From contig OY829539.1 in NCBI GenBank assembly GCA_963691705.1, positions 20,072,407 to 20,136,406 on the forward strand: 64,000 nt of DNA, read 5' to 3'. The stretch is from Viola odorata (Eukaryota > Streptophyta > Magnoliopsida > Malpighiales > Violaceae). Position 1 is the stretch's first letter. The number at the start of each line of letters is the position of its first letter. Shown one piece after another: positions 34,492 through 46,342 of this stretch. Below the pieces are notes generated by a model, which saw nothing but the letters and a program-made list of their open reading frames with translations, did not search any database and was not told where the DNA came from. The position numbers and the translations under genes are program-made.

Positions 34492-35050
34492 AATAGTCGT
34501 GTTTTTAAACACGAGGTGGATAGTCCGGCAGCTGTAATTGCTCTAGGAGCAAAGCTACTAATCGATTACAGGAATGAGAGCAGCGTGGTTGAACACGTTG
34601 TTCAGCGGCCTGATCCAAAGGTAGGTCCAAGTTGGAAACCTCCGTCCCAGAATACAATTTGCGTTATCACTGATGCTGCAATAGGAGGCTAGGAATTATT
34701 GCTCGAGATTATCTACGAAACTGTCTTTTTTGTGCAGCATTGTGTGTCCCGGTGGTTAGATATGACATTTCAACTGCAGAAGGTTTAGTGATTCAGAAAG
34801 CATTACAATTGGCAGAGTCTAATCACTTGGTTGATATTAAAATTTGGTCAGATCGTCTGAAGTTATTAATGCTATTCAAGCGTCAAACCCCCCTTTGACT
34901 GATGTGGGCTTAATAGTGCAAAATGTTAAAGCTCACTCCTGCCTCTTCACGCCCTGTACATTTGCTCATATTCACAGGATAAGGAAAACTGTTGCTAAGC
35001 GAGCTATATCTTCCAATGTGGATTTTTTTTGTTTAGGAGCATTAAAAAAG
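34492..35050 (+). pseudogene. LINE fragment, RNase H-like part
   Basis: It resumes exactly where 29839 stopped: WNSR joins to NSRVFKHEV once the Copia element and one CCAGG are removed. The text then matches plant LINE RNase H-like tails (LGAKLLIDYRNES, VGPSWKPPSQN, TAEGLVIQKALQLAES, RKTVAKRAISSN), with stops and frameshifts, for example TAG near 34690. Confidence 0.72.
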
Positions 35051-38000
35051 AAAAAGAAAATGGTGGTGGTGCAGGTGCTGCCCGTGTGTGATGTTGGAGT
35101 GATGGGTTCCTTCTCTTCTAATTGGTGATGCTATTTATATAGCCTTGGGTAGAGAACATGAGTAACTCCCTTTTTATTAGTCACCCACTCCCTTGATCAT
35201 AATAGTCCACTTTCCATGTCTTTTAATTCTCTCCTTCAATGTAGCTGCACACATTTAACACAAAAATTTGGGATTTGTGCATATTCAGTCCAAGGTTTCA
35301 TGCAAGCCCACTTGATTAGTCTTCAAAATTTATGCTGCTCGTCTGCTTAAGAAAAGTGCGCAAAAATCCAAATTTCAGCCCTTAACCTCTCAATTAATCC
35401 AAAATTTCCCGAAAATCCTTACTTGCACAAAAAGAAGTGTAAAATACTAAAATTTAGTCAAGATATTATCATTAAATTCTCAGCAGTTAAACCCAATTGG
35501 AAGCAATATTTACGCCTTAACATAAAACTACCAATCTCACATGACACACTTCTCTAGTTATGTAGATATTTCCCCAAAATTTGACTCTAAGTAAATTGTT
35601 TTATTTGTATTTTTGTACTATAAAGCAACCATATGCAAAAAAAATCTAATACGCTTTTTCAGTTTTCACGATAACCAATACAATCATTAGATTATAATTA
35701 TTGTATAATTTTTGATTAAATTATCTTTATTAATTATGAATCATTTTTTTTTTAATTTTCCTCTGAAAAGTGATTGAATTGAAATTGTTTAGAGTTAATT
35801 TTGTCATTGACTACAAAAAGTAATTTTGAAAATACAAAAAAATGATCTTAAAAAATGAAAAACGACAACTAAATAGACAAAACTATTTCTTAAAAAAGTA
35901 ACAATTAAAAAAAACGGAGGAAGATTTTAAGGATGTAAGACTTATTCCCTAATTAAAGTATTTGTATATTTATACATAAATAGAATAAATGTGGTCCTTT
36001 AACTTTCATTTAATGTCTCAACAACTCACTGATCTTTCCCCATAATAGTATATATATAAGTACTTGCTTTTCTACTGATGTAGCCAAATACCATAACACC
36101 ATAACCCATGCTTTTATATGCTCCACTACTTTCTTGCTTATTTTTGTGCTTCCTTGTACTTACGAGGGATTCTACATGAATGTACGCAATTTTACTTTCA
36201 TGCAAGATTAGCAGAACCTTTGGAAAGAAGTGTACATCACAATTTATAAGAATCATAATTGTTAGACCGGTCAATCATTAGCGATGCCACGTGTAGGTAT
36301 TTGATTGATCGATTGTGTTATCGTTGAGGAATGAGAATGTTAGAATCTTAACTAAAACTAAATCCAATGAGTCATATTCTCAAATTAAGAATATAGTGAT
36401 TCCTTTCTACCCAAAGCCACCAAAAATGGGTTCCTTCTCCGATCGTTTCTCGATCCCACTTTAGCAAATTTAGTTAGATGCCACTTGACAATGATGATTA
36501 GTGTTGTGTCCTTGTAAATTTGGTAGTCTTGTCATGTTTCATGCGTTGCTCATATTTCTCTACAATACATAGCATGCATATCTTAGCACAGTAGGCACAC
36601 CCCCACATATTTCTGCAAAATGATTCTTGTAAGATATCAGACAACTGCAACCATGTTCTTTAGTATTGTTTGTTCGCCCACACTTAAGAAGTTCAAAATC
36701 TACAACTTTTTTCCATACATTAATATTTTTATTCCTTTGATGGCCAATCACATAGATTTTATTGAATATCATGCTCATGATTGTTAAGATTGTGATGTTT
36801 TAAAGCCATATGTGCTTGTCTCATGGTGCCACAATTTTTTATTTTTCAAGTAAGGTATTTTTCGACTATTTCTTTGAGAAAGAAAAGAAAATAAATTCTT
36901 AAATTAGAGTTGTATCTTATAGTAAGTGAGTTATTTTTTTTTAAAATATATAAAAATTTCAAATCTTGTTAAATGTCAAACTCAATTAGATAATTCTTCA
37001 CATGCAATTTAACTTAACTATAGAGGAGAATGCTAACATGGGTTGATGTAAACGATTTGAGACTTTCATTTTTAAAGGAAAAAAAAAACCTAGGAAGATA
37101 CTCCAACGTTAAAATCAATATTCTCTTAAAATGAAATTATGGTGAAAATAGAGAGCTGAGTATGTAGCGAGTTATATTTAGAAGTACTCCCTTAAGATCA
37201 TATTTATACTCATCGATAGCTAGGATTTTTGAGTACCAAATATGGTAGGAGATCTAGGAGTTTAAGGGACTTTTATATCAAGTAGGAGTAGTCTACAGAA
37301 GAATTAATTATATTTTTTAATCAGGCGATAAAGGTGATTATTTTTTTTCCTACTCAGAGTAGAACTTGTTGATTTGGACTGTGCGACAAGGGTACGAGCT
37401 TCCTTTCTAATTGTAAGGCGATGGAGTTAAACCTAGAAAAAAAGATTGATGTTCCTTTCTGGGTACATTGTTTTTACTAAATGGGATCATGAGACGCGTT
37501 TTTTGTATGTAAGTTATGGGCTAATAACCCGACCTATATTTGATTGGCGCACTGCGTTTAGAGAATATATGCCCATCATTTTGGGGCCTAACAAATAAAA
37601 AAGTAGAAATAATTGATATGATAGTTGAAGATTATGATAAGTTAAGATGAATACAAAATTTTTGGACCAAGAAAATAACTTTTTTTTTTTTACGAATGAA
37701 AAATGTGATATTACTTTTAGAATTTGCTTGAAACATATATAGTTGGTCTATAATTGTTTTAATGATGATGATGCTATTATTGTTACTAGCTAGTGTTTTA
37801 CACTTGCGTGTTGTGTGACTTTATTATGAATGATCGTTACTAAAATAAATATGAAAAAAATGTACAAACTACTTTACTATAAATAAATTTTCACAACTAA
37901 GGTGAATAAAAAAATAATTAAATAAAAAATGAAACTAAATTTGGTTTATTCAACATGTAGGCTGTAGAACCTAAGAACACTATTTAATAGTGTACTTTTT

Positions 38001-38109
38001 TCCATAAGCATTCATCCAATTATATTAGTAAACAAAATAAGATTGTTGTGATTCTTGAATTATTCAACTTATACCGAACAAGAGTTTTTAACTTATTTAA
38101 TAGAAAAAA
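35051..38109. other. AT-rich intergenic region without recognised genes
   Basis: About 3 kb. Small frames at 36026-36274 and 36560-36778 (minus) have no recognisable motif or splice context. Homopolymer runs are common. No paired repeat ends were identified. Confidence 0.4.
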
Positions 38110-38143
38110 TACATAAAACAATCCTAAATTTTAATGTATTGAT

Positions 38144-38536
38144 CATAGTTTTAAAAACCGAATTAGACAGCAAACCGGAAATAAAATTTTTATGATTCGA
38201 CTGGGTTTAACCGGGTTCGGCTGGATTGACCCATTGGATCATTTTGAACCGTTCACACATCAAACCGTTCAATCTTAGATAATTGAACCGGTAAATTTTC
38301 ATATTCTTATTATAGAAAAAAATTCCAATAACAAAACGACGTCGTTTTGGGGCATTGACTCAGTAGGGTTGATAGTGAATCGACCGGGTCGCCGGTTATG
38401 TAAAAATTGGTCGGGTCGACCGGTCGAACCAGGTCTGCATGCATTTTCGGTCAGATAGCTGAATAGAACCGAAAACCTCTTTGGGTTGCGGTTTTGCCGA
38501 TCCGACCACTGGGTCGGTCCGATTTTTAAAACTATG
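38144..38536. mobile_element. Short hAT-type MITE
   Basis: Inverted ends CATAGTTTTAAAA...TTTTAAAACTATG. The flanks GTATTGAT and GCATTGAT match at 7 of 8 positions, fitting an 8-bp hAT duplication. It interrupts the left inverted end of the surrounding repeat. It contains the palindrome AAAACGACGTCGTTTT near 38335 and repeated CCGGTCGACC-like text. Confidence 0.72.
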
Positions 38537-39719
38537 GCATTGATTAATAGCAACCCTTAGCTTTTTTTTGTTTAATTAACCCCCTGGTCGTCGCGGTTAT
38601 TGTTCAATCACCCCCCTACCGTTAGAGAAAACTGTCATGGCATCGACGATGTCCGTTATGTGCCACGTCTTCCCCCACCGTTGCCTTGTCCGCTCACCAC
38701 GTCCGCAAGCTGTCTCGTCAGCCTGCCATGTGGCAAGTGGGGTTGCCACTCACTTCCCCTCCTTATCTACTTCATCTTGTCGCGTGCCTGCTTCATCTTG
38801 TCTCCTTCCTCTCATCAAGCCATCGTCATCATCTCTGATCCACCCTTACCAAAACAACCCTGATTCAATACCTAAACCAATCTCCATCACCGTCTACTAA
38901 CTCCAAATCCTAAACCACCAATCCTCTATTGACTCATCTCCAATTCAACACCAATCCCAGCAGCCCATCAAATCAATCCCGGCAGCCCATCAAAATCAAC
39001 ATCACCGATCAGTGGCAAACCACCATCTTCGATCATTAATGCGCCTCCAACCCGACCCGACATCACCTACACCAAATCGCCACTCCTCTCTCGACCCAAC
39101 TCATCTTCGAGTCCCTCCACTAACATCACCATCTCCGAGTCCCTCCACCACTATCATTAGTGACGACCCGACCCGTTCGCCAACAACACCATATCATCAA
39201 GCCCATCCCCGATTTCAATCCTCACTCCCGACCAACACCTAATAGCAAAGCGCCACCCAACCGAACCCCTTTCTCCGACCACCCAATCGTCCAATCCCCA
39301 TCTTTGATTTTTCAACCCATCACTAAATCGCTAACCCTGACCACCTGATTTTCGTCTCCTCCGATTCTTGGTGTTGTGCCTGTGCTGCTAAAATGAAAGA
39401 AAATAAAATCAAGGAGAAAAGAATAGAGAGAAGAAAAAAATGGGTGTCGTTGTTGTCGCAGAAAATAAAAACATAAAGAAAAGGAAAAAAAAACATAAAA
39501 CAACCCTGGACTTTAATGTATTAATTAATCGCAACCTTTACCTTTTTTTTTGTTTAATTAATCCCCTAGTCGTCGCGGATGTGGCAACGGTGGGGGGATG
39601 ACATGGCACATAACGGACGTCGCCGATGCCATGTCAGATTTCTGTAACGGTAGGGGGGTGTTTGAACAATAACCGCAACGACCTGGAGGTTAATTAAACA
39701 AAAAAAAGCTAAAGGTTGC

Positions 39720-40206
39720 TGATAACTATAGACGTAACTTCAGGGGCATTTTCGTCCTTATACTCGGCGTTAAGGCCGGAACACTGTAGCTCCCACTAGG
39801 CGTCCACCTCCATGACTACCGCCTCTTGCCCCACATAACGATGAACCCTGGGATGATCGACATCAGCAGGAGGGGGGGGGGTCTCACACGTTATCCAGCA
39901 ACACGCACGACGTTATCCCATCCTAGGCAAGACATGATGTCACTTGAGGTACCTGGGCGTTATCTTCCCTAGATAACGCCCACCCCCTAGAAATAACGCC
40001 CATATTTTGCCTATAAATACCTCATCATTCAAGACAAAAGGTAAGCATATGATCGCTAGTCGAACCCCTGCCCTTTGGAACAGCCATACTGACTTAAGCA
40101 TCGGAGTGTTTACGCCAGATACCCCCTCCGGCGCTTTGCAGGTACATCGGACGGGGAGCACATAGATTCCGAACGACCCCCTTCTCCAGAACCCCGAATA
40201 TTATCA
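39720..40206 (+). mobile_element. Solo LTR (487 bp)
   Basis: TGATAACTATAGACG...CGAATATTATCA with a perfect 5-bp duplication GTTGC at 39715-39719 and 40207-40211. It contains a TATA box (CCTATAAATACC near 40010) and CTGACTTAAGCATCGGAGTG downstream, a motif I associate with plant Gypsy LTRs. Removing it restores the inverted repeat it sits in. Confidence 0.9.
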
Positions 40207-40261
40207 GTTGCGATTAATCAATACATTAAAATCCAGGGTTGTTTTATGTCTTTTTCTCCTT

Positions 40262-41514
40262 ACTTAATCAATATATTTGATGAATGATAAGTGAATCAAA
40301 TTATGTAAAATTAGAACCTAGCCCACCTCGATTAGGTTCGAGTACAAAATTAAAACCTAAATTTTGATTTTGCTTCATGGATGATTTTATATGTTCATTG
40401 TGTGATTGATGTGTTTATGATCTTTCTTGGAGCACTAGAGTAATTAGGAAGGGTGAAAATCTATAAATGGGTGAAAGTCTTAAATAAAAATATATTTGAA
40501 TTGTGCCAAATTCCGGGCTTCTTCTTGGAACTACATGGGCATTAGCCATGAGGAAACCATGAAGTTTTTAATCCGGTAAGGTTATCAAAATCAAAATTAA
40601 TTTTAAATAAAATTAAGGTAAAATCGAAAACGTAAAATTGTAAAAGTTTATAAACTACGAGAATTTTGATAATAATATATATACTTACTCATTTTCTAAA
40701 TATTTTGACTAATAATAATTACTAAAATTTATAAAAACAATTGTACGAATGAAAGACAACATAAAAAATCACATTAAAATAAAAAAAAAATAAGTTTAAC
40801 AGTATTAGTTCCTCGTCAATATACTATTAGTGCTATATTTTATACAAGGTTTAAGCATACAAATCATTATGTCTCATTCGTTGTACTAGAGCGAAAAATA
40901 TTGACTTCGGCTTTAATTAAAATCAAAACCATGCAATCAAAACTTGAAAAATATGCACATTATATTAGTTTCATCGGTTAATGTATGTTTTTTCTACAAT
41001 ATAATCGTAGGTTATGGTTTGATCTTAGTATTGTAATATAACTAATTTATTTTATTAAAAAAATGAATAATCTTAGGTTATGGTTTTTGTTAAAATATAA
41101 ACAAATCAAGAACTAAATAATAGCCTGAGCACAGCTGGCAGACGTGAAGAGGAATGAAATTACTGCTGTTGTGGGTCCCGCTCATTGGGTCAATTCTTTA
41201 TTTTAGTTTGATTGGGAAAAAAATGGGAGTTGAGTCGGTTTGGTTGTGTTAATTACGGCAATGCCGTATTGCATTAGAATTGGAGTTTCTTTTGGATTGT
41301 GCCGAATTAATTGAATTAATTGAATTAATTTAATCGGACGGTGGATTGTGATCGCATTTTGGAGTTGTTCTTTGATTCGAGCTTTTTGAGGTGAGTGATG
41401 TTGATTGTTTTACTAGATTGTAATTTAGGGTACTTTTTTTTTAAAATTCTATTGGTCTTGTCGGATTCAATTGATACGATTATTTGATTGTTACTATTGA
41501 AGATAATGGTGTAT
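40262..41514. other. AT-rich intergenic region
   Basis: No gene or paired repeat recognised. A short run of GAATTAATT repeats occurs near 41305-41330. Confidence 0.4.
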
Positions 41515-41519
41515 GTTGT

Positions 41520-42929
41520 TGATCGCCTATCGAAAGCGTAAAAAATAATTGTAAAATAGATAAGAATCAAGAGAGAGTTACAGGTTAATCCGATCCACAA
41601 AGGGTTTGTAGATAGTGGTAAGAGGATCGTTCGCAGAGACTTATCAAGTGTGTAGTTTTCGGTTGACTTCCTCGTCACTGGAGTTGTTGGTTTGATTATG
41701 AAACTAGAAAGAATAACAATTAAATAGTAAAATGGGCTTGGTCAAGGGCTTGGCCAAAATGAAATAATAGTGTTGGAAATTCAAAGGATGGAGATTCTCG
41801 GTAAAAACACCTACTGAGCTACGTTCCTTATGATTTGATCATTGACTCAGTGATGTTTACCTTCATTTTCATTGTACCGTTATAGAATGCAAGGACTCCT
41901 ATACACTCCTACTTCCCTCCTCTTCAAATTCCCTAGTGGGTACTCCTTACTAGACAATCCTAACCAAGTAGCACCTTGCTGGTTAAAGGATCTACTACTT
42001 TTGTTGATGGTATGAATTGATTGAAAGGTAGCACAATCAGCATCAAATGCATAGGGGAAGACGGTGCCTAACCCAAGCTACCTCACAGTCGAGGCCCTAG
42101 GTTGTCAATCTGGTCTGAGTTATACTGTTTGTTTTCTCTAGCCTACGCGAGACTAGTTGTCTACTTTAAACTTTCTGATTTCGCTCGTCCTCTTCAAGGT
42201 TGACTGCAACTTTCAGGTTATAATGTAAGAGTGATCAGTTCTAGATTTTAACAAGAAATCAGTTTTATAAAATCAGGAAACAAACAGTTACAAAAATGAA
42301 GATTATTAAGAGTGATTAGACCTCACAAATCATAGGAACGCAACTCGATTAGCCCTTACCAAGAATGGATGTTTAGCCGGACATATTCATGGATGAAAAT
42401 GAAATTATTGATTGCATAAAGAAATTAAATCTGCAAATTCTAGAATTTAAAAATCACAGAGCCGTGTTTGAAGGATAGTCTCCATGAGAGAGATAAGAGT
42501 CTCATTCTAAAAGGGGTGTCTAGCAGTATATAAGCTTCACTGCTTCCTAGTCCTACTATATCTCTTTCAAAAATAAAAGATAAGGATAAAGATAATTGTT
42601 TGAGAGATCAAATATTGTTCAAGAGGGAGATCTAGTTAAGGATTCTTGATCCCTCAAATCCCGTTCTCTGTTGCAATCGCCACCTCACATCCTTACGCTT
42701 TGCCCAAAGTCTCCCTCTGCAGTCTGTCTCTATCGCGACTGTCTTAGCCAAGCTTACGGCCAAGACAATTTCGAATGTCTGATTTTGTGCTCCGTAGGTT
42801 ATGCTCTCCTTTTTATGAGCCTCCAAGTTATTTATGCAAAAGTAGGGAGAATCCATAGAAATCAATAGTTTTACTGCCCAATTTAAAAGTAATTAGACAG
42901 TAAAAGTATGAGAATTTAATGCTCAATCA
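41520..42929 (-). mobile_element. Solo LTR (1410 bp), probably Athila-type Gypsy, reversed
   Basis: TGATCGCCTATCG...TTAATGCTCAATCA with a perfect duplication GTTGT at 41515-41519 and 42930-42934. On the minus strand it starts TGATTGAGC and ends GCGATCA, like the other Athila-type LTRs in this window, and a TATATA box reads on the minus strand near 42530. No internal region remains. Confidence 0.88.
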
Positions 42930-43194
42930 GTTGTATAGTTTCTATAGTTGAGATAAGAGTTTCACCCGAGTATACACATTGATTATCATATAGTGAATTG
43001 TTTCTGATTTAGTCTCTTGATTTTTTACCTCTTAAGGTTTTTTATGTGAAAAAATTTAGTGTTATTTTCTTGCTTGCTTTTGAATTGTTTAATATCCAGA
43101 GTGTGTTTTGGTATTAGTTTTGCTGTCATCACGAGGAGTATATCACTAATCTAAAAAGTGGAAATTTTGACCGTGATTACATTTTTGGGACAGA

Positions 43195-43243
43195 TAAAAA
43201 ACAAAAGATGGACTTATAAAATAGGACGGAGGGAGTATTATAA
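43195..43243. mobile_element. Stowaway/mariner-like terminus (relic)
   Basis: AGGACGGAGGGAGTATTA resembles the right terminus of plant Stowaway/mariner elements. The matching left end was not found nearby. Confidence 0.4.
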
Positions 43244-43312
43244 ACACTAATATCGTAACGTTGTTATTATTATCATTATCTTTATTATTAATATTATTAC
43301 AATATTACTAAA

Positions 43313-43313
<1 letters not shown>

Positions 43314-43345
<32 letters not shown>
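43314..43345 (+). repeat. (ATT)n microsatellite
   Basis: About ten uninterrupted ATT units. Confidence 0.9.
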
Positions 43346-43348
<3 letters not shown>

Positions 43349-43496
43349 AACAATCATTATTACTTATTATATCACTAACACTAAAATGTTATTAATAAAT
43401 TAGAGTATCAGGATTAAGAATATTATAATACATATACAGAAACAAATAAATTTCTCTATAATTGTTGATAGAAGGAAAAAGTTATAATAGGGAAAA

Positions 43497-43700
43497 ATGA
43501 TATAAAACAACCCTGAACTTTAATGTTTTAATTAATCGCAACCCTGAACTATTTTTTTGTTTAATTACCCCCCCGGTCATAGTTATTATTGTTCAACCAC
43601 CCCCTACCGTTACAAAAATTTAACGTGACATCAACGACGTCTGTCATTTCCCACGTCAACACCCCACTATTGCCATATCGGATTGCCATGTCTGCTGCCA
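43497..43700 (+). repeat. MULE-like inverted-repeat end (third copy)
   Basis: It matches the ends at 38110 and 39485 (ATAAAACAACCCTGAACTTT, TTTTTTTGTTTAATTACCCC, CCCCTACCGTTAC). No opposite end is found before the Athila element at 44446, whose insertion or later deletion may have removed it. Confidence 0.7.
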
Positions 43701-43908
43701 CATTGATGAACAGTAGCAAGTGGGCCACGCCATCATCTCATCTCGTCTCCTTCCTCAAAACCCTTCCTTATTCCATTTTTCCTCTCTTTTCTGCTTCATC
43801 TCTTCACTATCAAAACAACCCAGCAATTGGTCAAGTAATAACATCAAATTCTTGAACACCACCAAGAATCAATTAACCACCAATTAATCAATTAACCAGC
43901 ACCAAGAA

Positions 43909-44425
43909 TTAATTATTCCATTTCAAATCTTCAGTTTCCAATTCCATGAAACTGTTCACCATGATCCTGTTGGCGAGACTATACCGCTTCACATGGTGGA
44001 GGGGCCACTTGTACGCTTCATTCTTTCGATCTTGAACTAGGTCCAACAGATTCCTGTCGTGAATCCGTACGCATCCGGGGATTTTCACCGGTTTGTCCAA
44101 GTCCCCGTACTCGCACCGTTACGTCAAGCTCCAGCAAGTATAAAAGCAAAGACAGAGTTGTTGCTTTGGAAGGGAAGAAAATGAACGGGAAGATGCTGAG
44201 TTCCCGCACAACGTCGAACACGTCGGTGCCGAATAGATCGACGACCATGAACACTAGTTTTGTCGACGACGTTGTTTCGATTAGCTTCTTCAAAGCGTCA
44301 AGGAGGGAAGGGAAGGAGCGGACGACCATGAGGGAGATTATGGTTTCAATTTTGGCATTTGGGACACCTCGTCCATGGAAATCAGAGGGAGGAAGACGTG
44401 GGTGATGGCGGCGGGGCTAAATGAA
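43909..44425 (-). pseudogene. UDP-glycosyltransferase (UGT72-like) fragment
   Basis: Read on the minus strand the pieces are: PAAITHVFLPLISMDE (near 44410), then after a frameshift AKIETIISLMVVRSFPSLLD, KLVFMVVDLFGTDVFDVVRE and FPFIFFPSKATTLSLLL. After another shift near 44100 come DKPVKIPGCVRIHDRNLLD, VQDRKNEAYKWPLHHVKRYS and IMVNSFMELE. This is the N-terminal acceptor-binding part of a family 1 plant glycosyltransferase of the UGT72 (hydroquinone glucosyltransferase) type; the usual VDLFGTDAFDVA and DLLDPVQDRKNEAYKW signatures are almost unchanged. The C-terminal sugar-binding signature is missing. It covers about 170 of roughly 470 residues. It lies next to a MULE-like inverted-repeat end, suggesting capture by a transposon. 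Confidence 0.87.
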
Positions 44426-44445
44426 ATATGGAAAGGTTAGGGTTT

Positions 44446-45801
44446 TGATAGAGCGCTTTATATGCATAATTTCACCTCTTTTTATAAGCCTTTTTAGATC
44501 TTGATGCTACTAACGATGTTGTGTTTCTTCACTTTTTACAGATCTTGGCAGGAGGAACATACAAAAAGAAGCGTTTTCCATCACATTCTGGACGGAATCG
44601 AGCGGCTAGGCCATACAGCCGTATGTTCGCAGAAGGTAGCAGAGTCCTAGCAAGAAAAGGAAACTATCGCAAAGAAGGAAACTTCAGATTCGCTCATTAA
44701 TTCCCCAAGAATCCCGATCTCAGTAGAAGACAATTGAGGAATATTATTCCAATCAGATTAGGAGTTTATTTTTGTAATAGATATAAATACTTTTAGTAAT
44801 TTAGGTTTTCTCGGGCTCATTTTCTCAAACTTTGGCACTGCCATACTCTCCCTACCTCCGCCTTCGGCGTGACTTGTCTCTCTTTTCAATAAATCGGAGC
44901 TTTGCTCTGGTCGGTAATAATTAGGATTTCTTTCATCTTTACTTCTTCCTTTTAATTATGCAATTTATTTATTTATTTCTTGTTACCTTTAACATGAGCG
45001 GCTAAATTCTTTGTTATTGGTAAGAATCGTTGAAGGTTGCTAGGGAAGCCGTGAGGTCGAATTGCACTTAACATATTCCTGGGTGGTATCTATCTCGCTT
45101 AGTAATATCTTGTCAATTTGTCTAGAATTAATTGCAAGCCTAATCAACTAGTAATTAAACTAGGGAATTACAATCATCTCTGTGGTTATAACTAACGCGA
45201 AGTTGCAGGGTAAAGTAGACAATCAACCTAGAAGTAATCGGGTTCCTCGTCTCATCCAGCTGGCTTGAACAGATCGTTAGGGTAGAGCCTTGAGCGTACT
45301 GAGTGTCTCGCCCTAGACGTGTCTTACCTCCTCTTCATGGGTACCCGAGTATTGTCTCCATAAGCGTACCTTGGAGGATGACAGACTGTCAAGGCTACCC
45401 TATAAGCGTACCTTGAGATAACTTCTCTTACGAAGGTAAGCAGGGGACCTAAGCGTACCTGGTCCCCATAACACGTCTATCAGCTAGGGGTAGGCGATAA
45501 TTGCACCAATGACCGACTGACCATAATTGCAACCGGATACAGATTCTTACTGAGAACTTTTCTATCCATTGATTTCTTATTTACTTTGTCTTTAGATTAT
45601 TGCTGTTTTAGATAACTACAAATCAAACAACCATTCAAAACCCCCCTTGTTACTTTCTCGTGTGGATTTCTTTGTTTGTCAGATCGAATTGAGTGTTAAC
45701 CCTTAATCCCTGTGTTCGACCCTGTTGCCACTATACACAATTTATTGTGCACTTGACTGCAGATTTTTATTATTATTTTTGACGGCTTCGACAACCGATC
45801 A
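44446..45801 (+). repeat. Athila-type 5' LTR
   Basis: 1356 bp, from TGATAGAGCGCTTTATATGC to CGACAACCGATCA. The internal TATAAATAC box near 44783 fits a promoter. Its last 260 bases (45542-45801) have no partner in the truncated 3' LTR. Confidence 0.93.
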
Positions 45802-45806
45802 AATTT

Positions 45807-45824
45807 TGGTGCCGTTGCCGGGGA
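45807..45824 (+). other. Athila primer-binding site
   Basis: TGGTGCCGTTGCCGGGGA five bases after the LTR, the site typical of Athila-lineage elements (tRNA-Asp type, from memory). Confidence 0.85.
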
Positions 45825-45855
45825 TTAACTATATTAACTCTCTTTTATTTTTTGT

Positions 45856-46342
45856 ATGACTAGGTCTTTCAACACAACTCTAGTGCCTTTCGACCTAGAA
45901 ATCCGGAGAACAGAACGATTAGCTTGCAAACTAGCCAAGCAACATCCCTCTATAGCTCCTACATAAGATCCACTTGAACCCCCCTGATCACTTGGAAAAC
46001 CCCAACTACATCGAGCAGATCGATCGAGACGCTGAAGACAACCTACCTCCCGAACAACCAGTCATGGTTGGAAATGGAGAAGTCGTCAACAACCAGACCA
46101 TAGAGGATCTGAACGCTACCACCGAGTCCACCACTGGCTGCATCGCGTGGCCTACTATGGCTCACGATTGGATAATTAAGTCCTCGGTCCTCCACTATTT
46201 GCCCAAGTTCCATGGCATCCCCAAGGAGAGTGCACTCCGACACCTCCAGCAACTCCACTCTGTTTGCGAAGATCTGAAACCTGCAGAGGTAAACATCAAT
46301 CAGGCCAAGTTGAGAGCATTCATGTGGTCACATGAAGATGAC
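45856..46342 (+). pseudogene. Athila gag, first part
   Basis: It starts MTRSFNTTLVPFDLEIRRTE, has a TAA at 45964-45966, and shifts frame in a run of six C near 45979. It then reads MNPPDHLENPNYIEQ through the start of the Gag domain (SSVLHYLPKFHGIPKESALR, LRAFMWSHEDD). It is cut at 46342 by a solo LTR and resumes at 49060 (ARNWFYDLPP). Confidence 0.85.

Larger units (their letters stand above)
38110..40261. mobile_element. Foldback/MULE-like repeat complex with inverted ends
   Basis: The left end at about 38110-38143, continuing at 38537-38690, holds ACATAAAACAA-TCCT, ATTTTAATGTATTGAT, GTTTAATTAACCCCC and CCGTTATGTGCCA. It is matched in inverted orientation at 39590-39714 plus 40212-40261 (TAACGGACGTC, GGTTAATTAAAC, AATACATTAAAATCCAGGGT). 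A further direct copy of the left end lies at 39485-39585, so two overlapping or nested copies may be present. The left end is split by a small hAT and the right end by a solo LTR. The internal 38.7-39.4 kb is C-rich with proline-rich frames of no known family. I could not read a clean target duplication, so the superfamily is inferred. Confidence 0.6.

Noticed and set aside
36026..36778. Two small minus-strand frames
   Set aside because: About 70-80 codons in AT-rich DNA with no motif, consistent with chance.
39012..39242. Proline-rich plus-strand frame, possible captured gene
   Set aside because: Low complexity in a C-rich repeat interior; frames are open in several phases and no family is recognisable.
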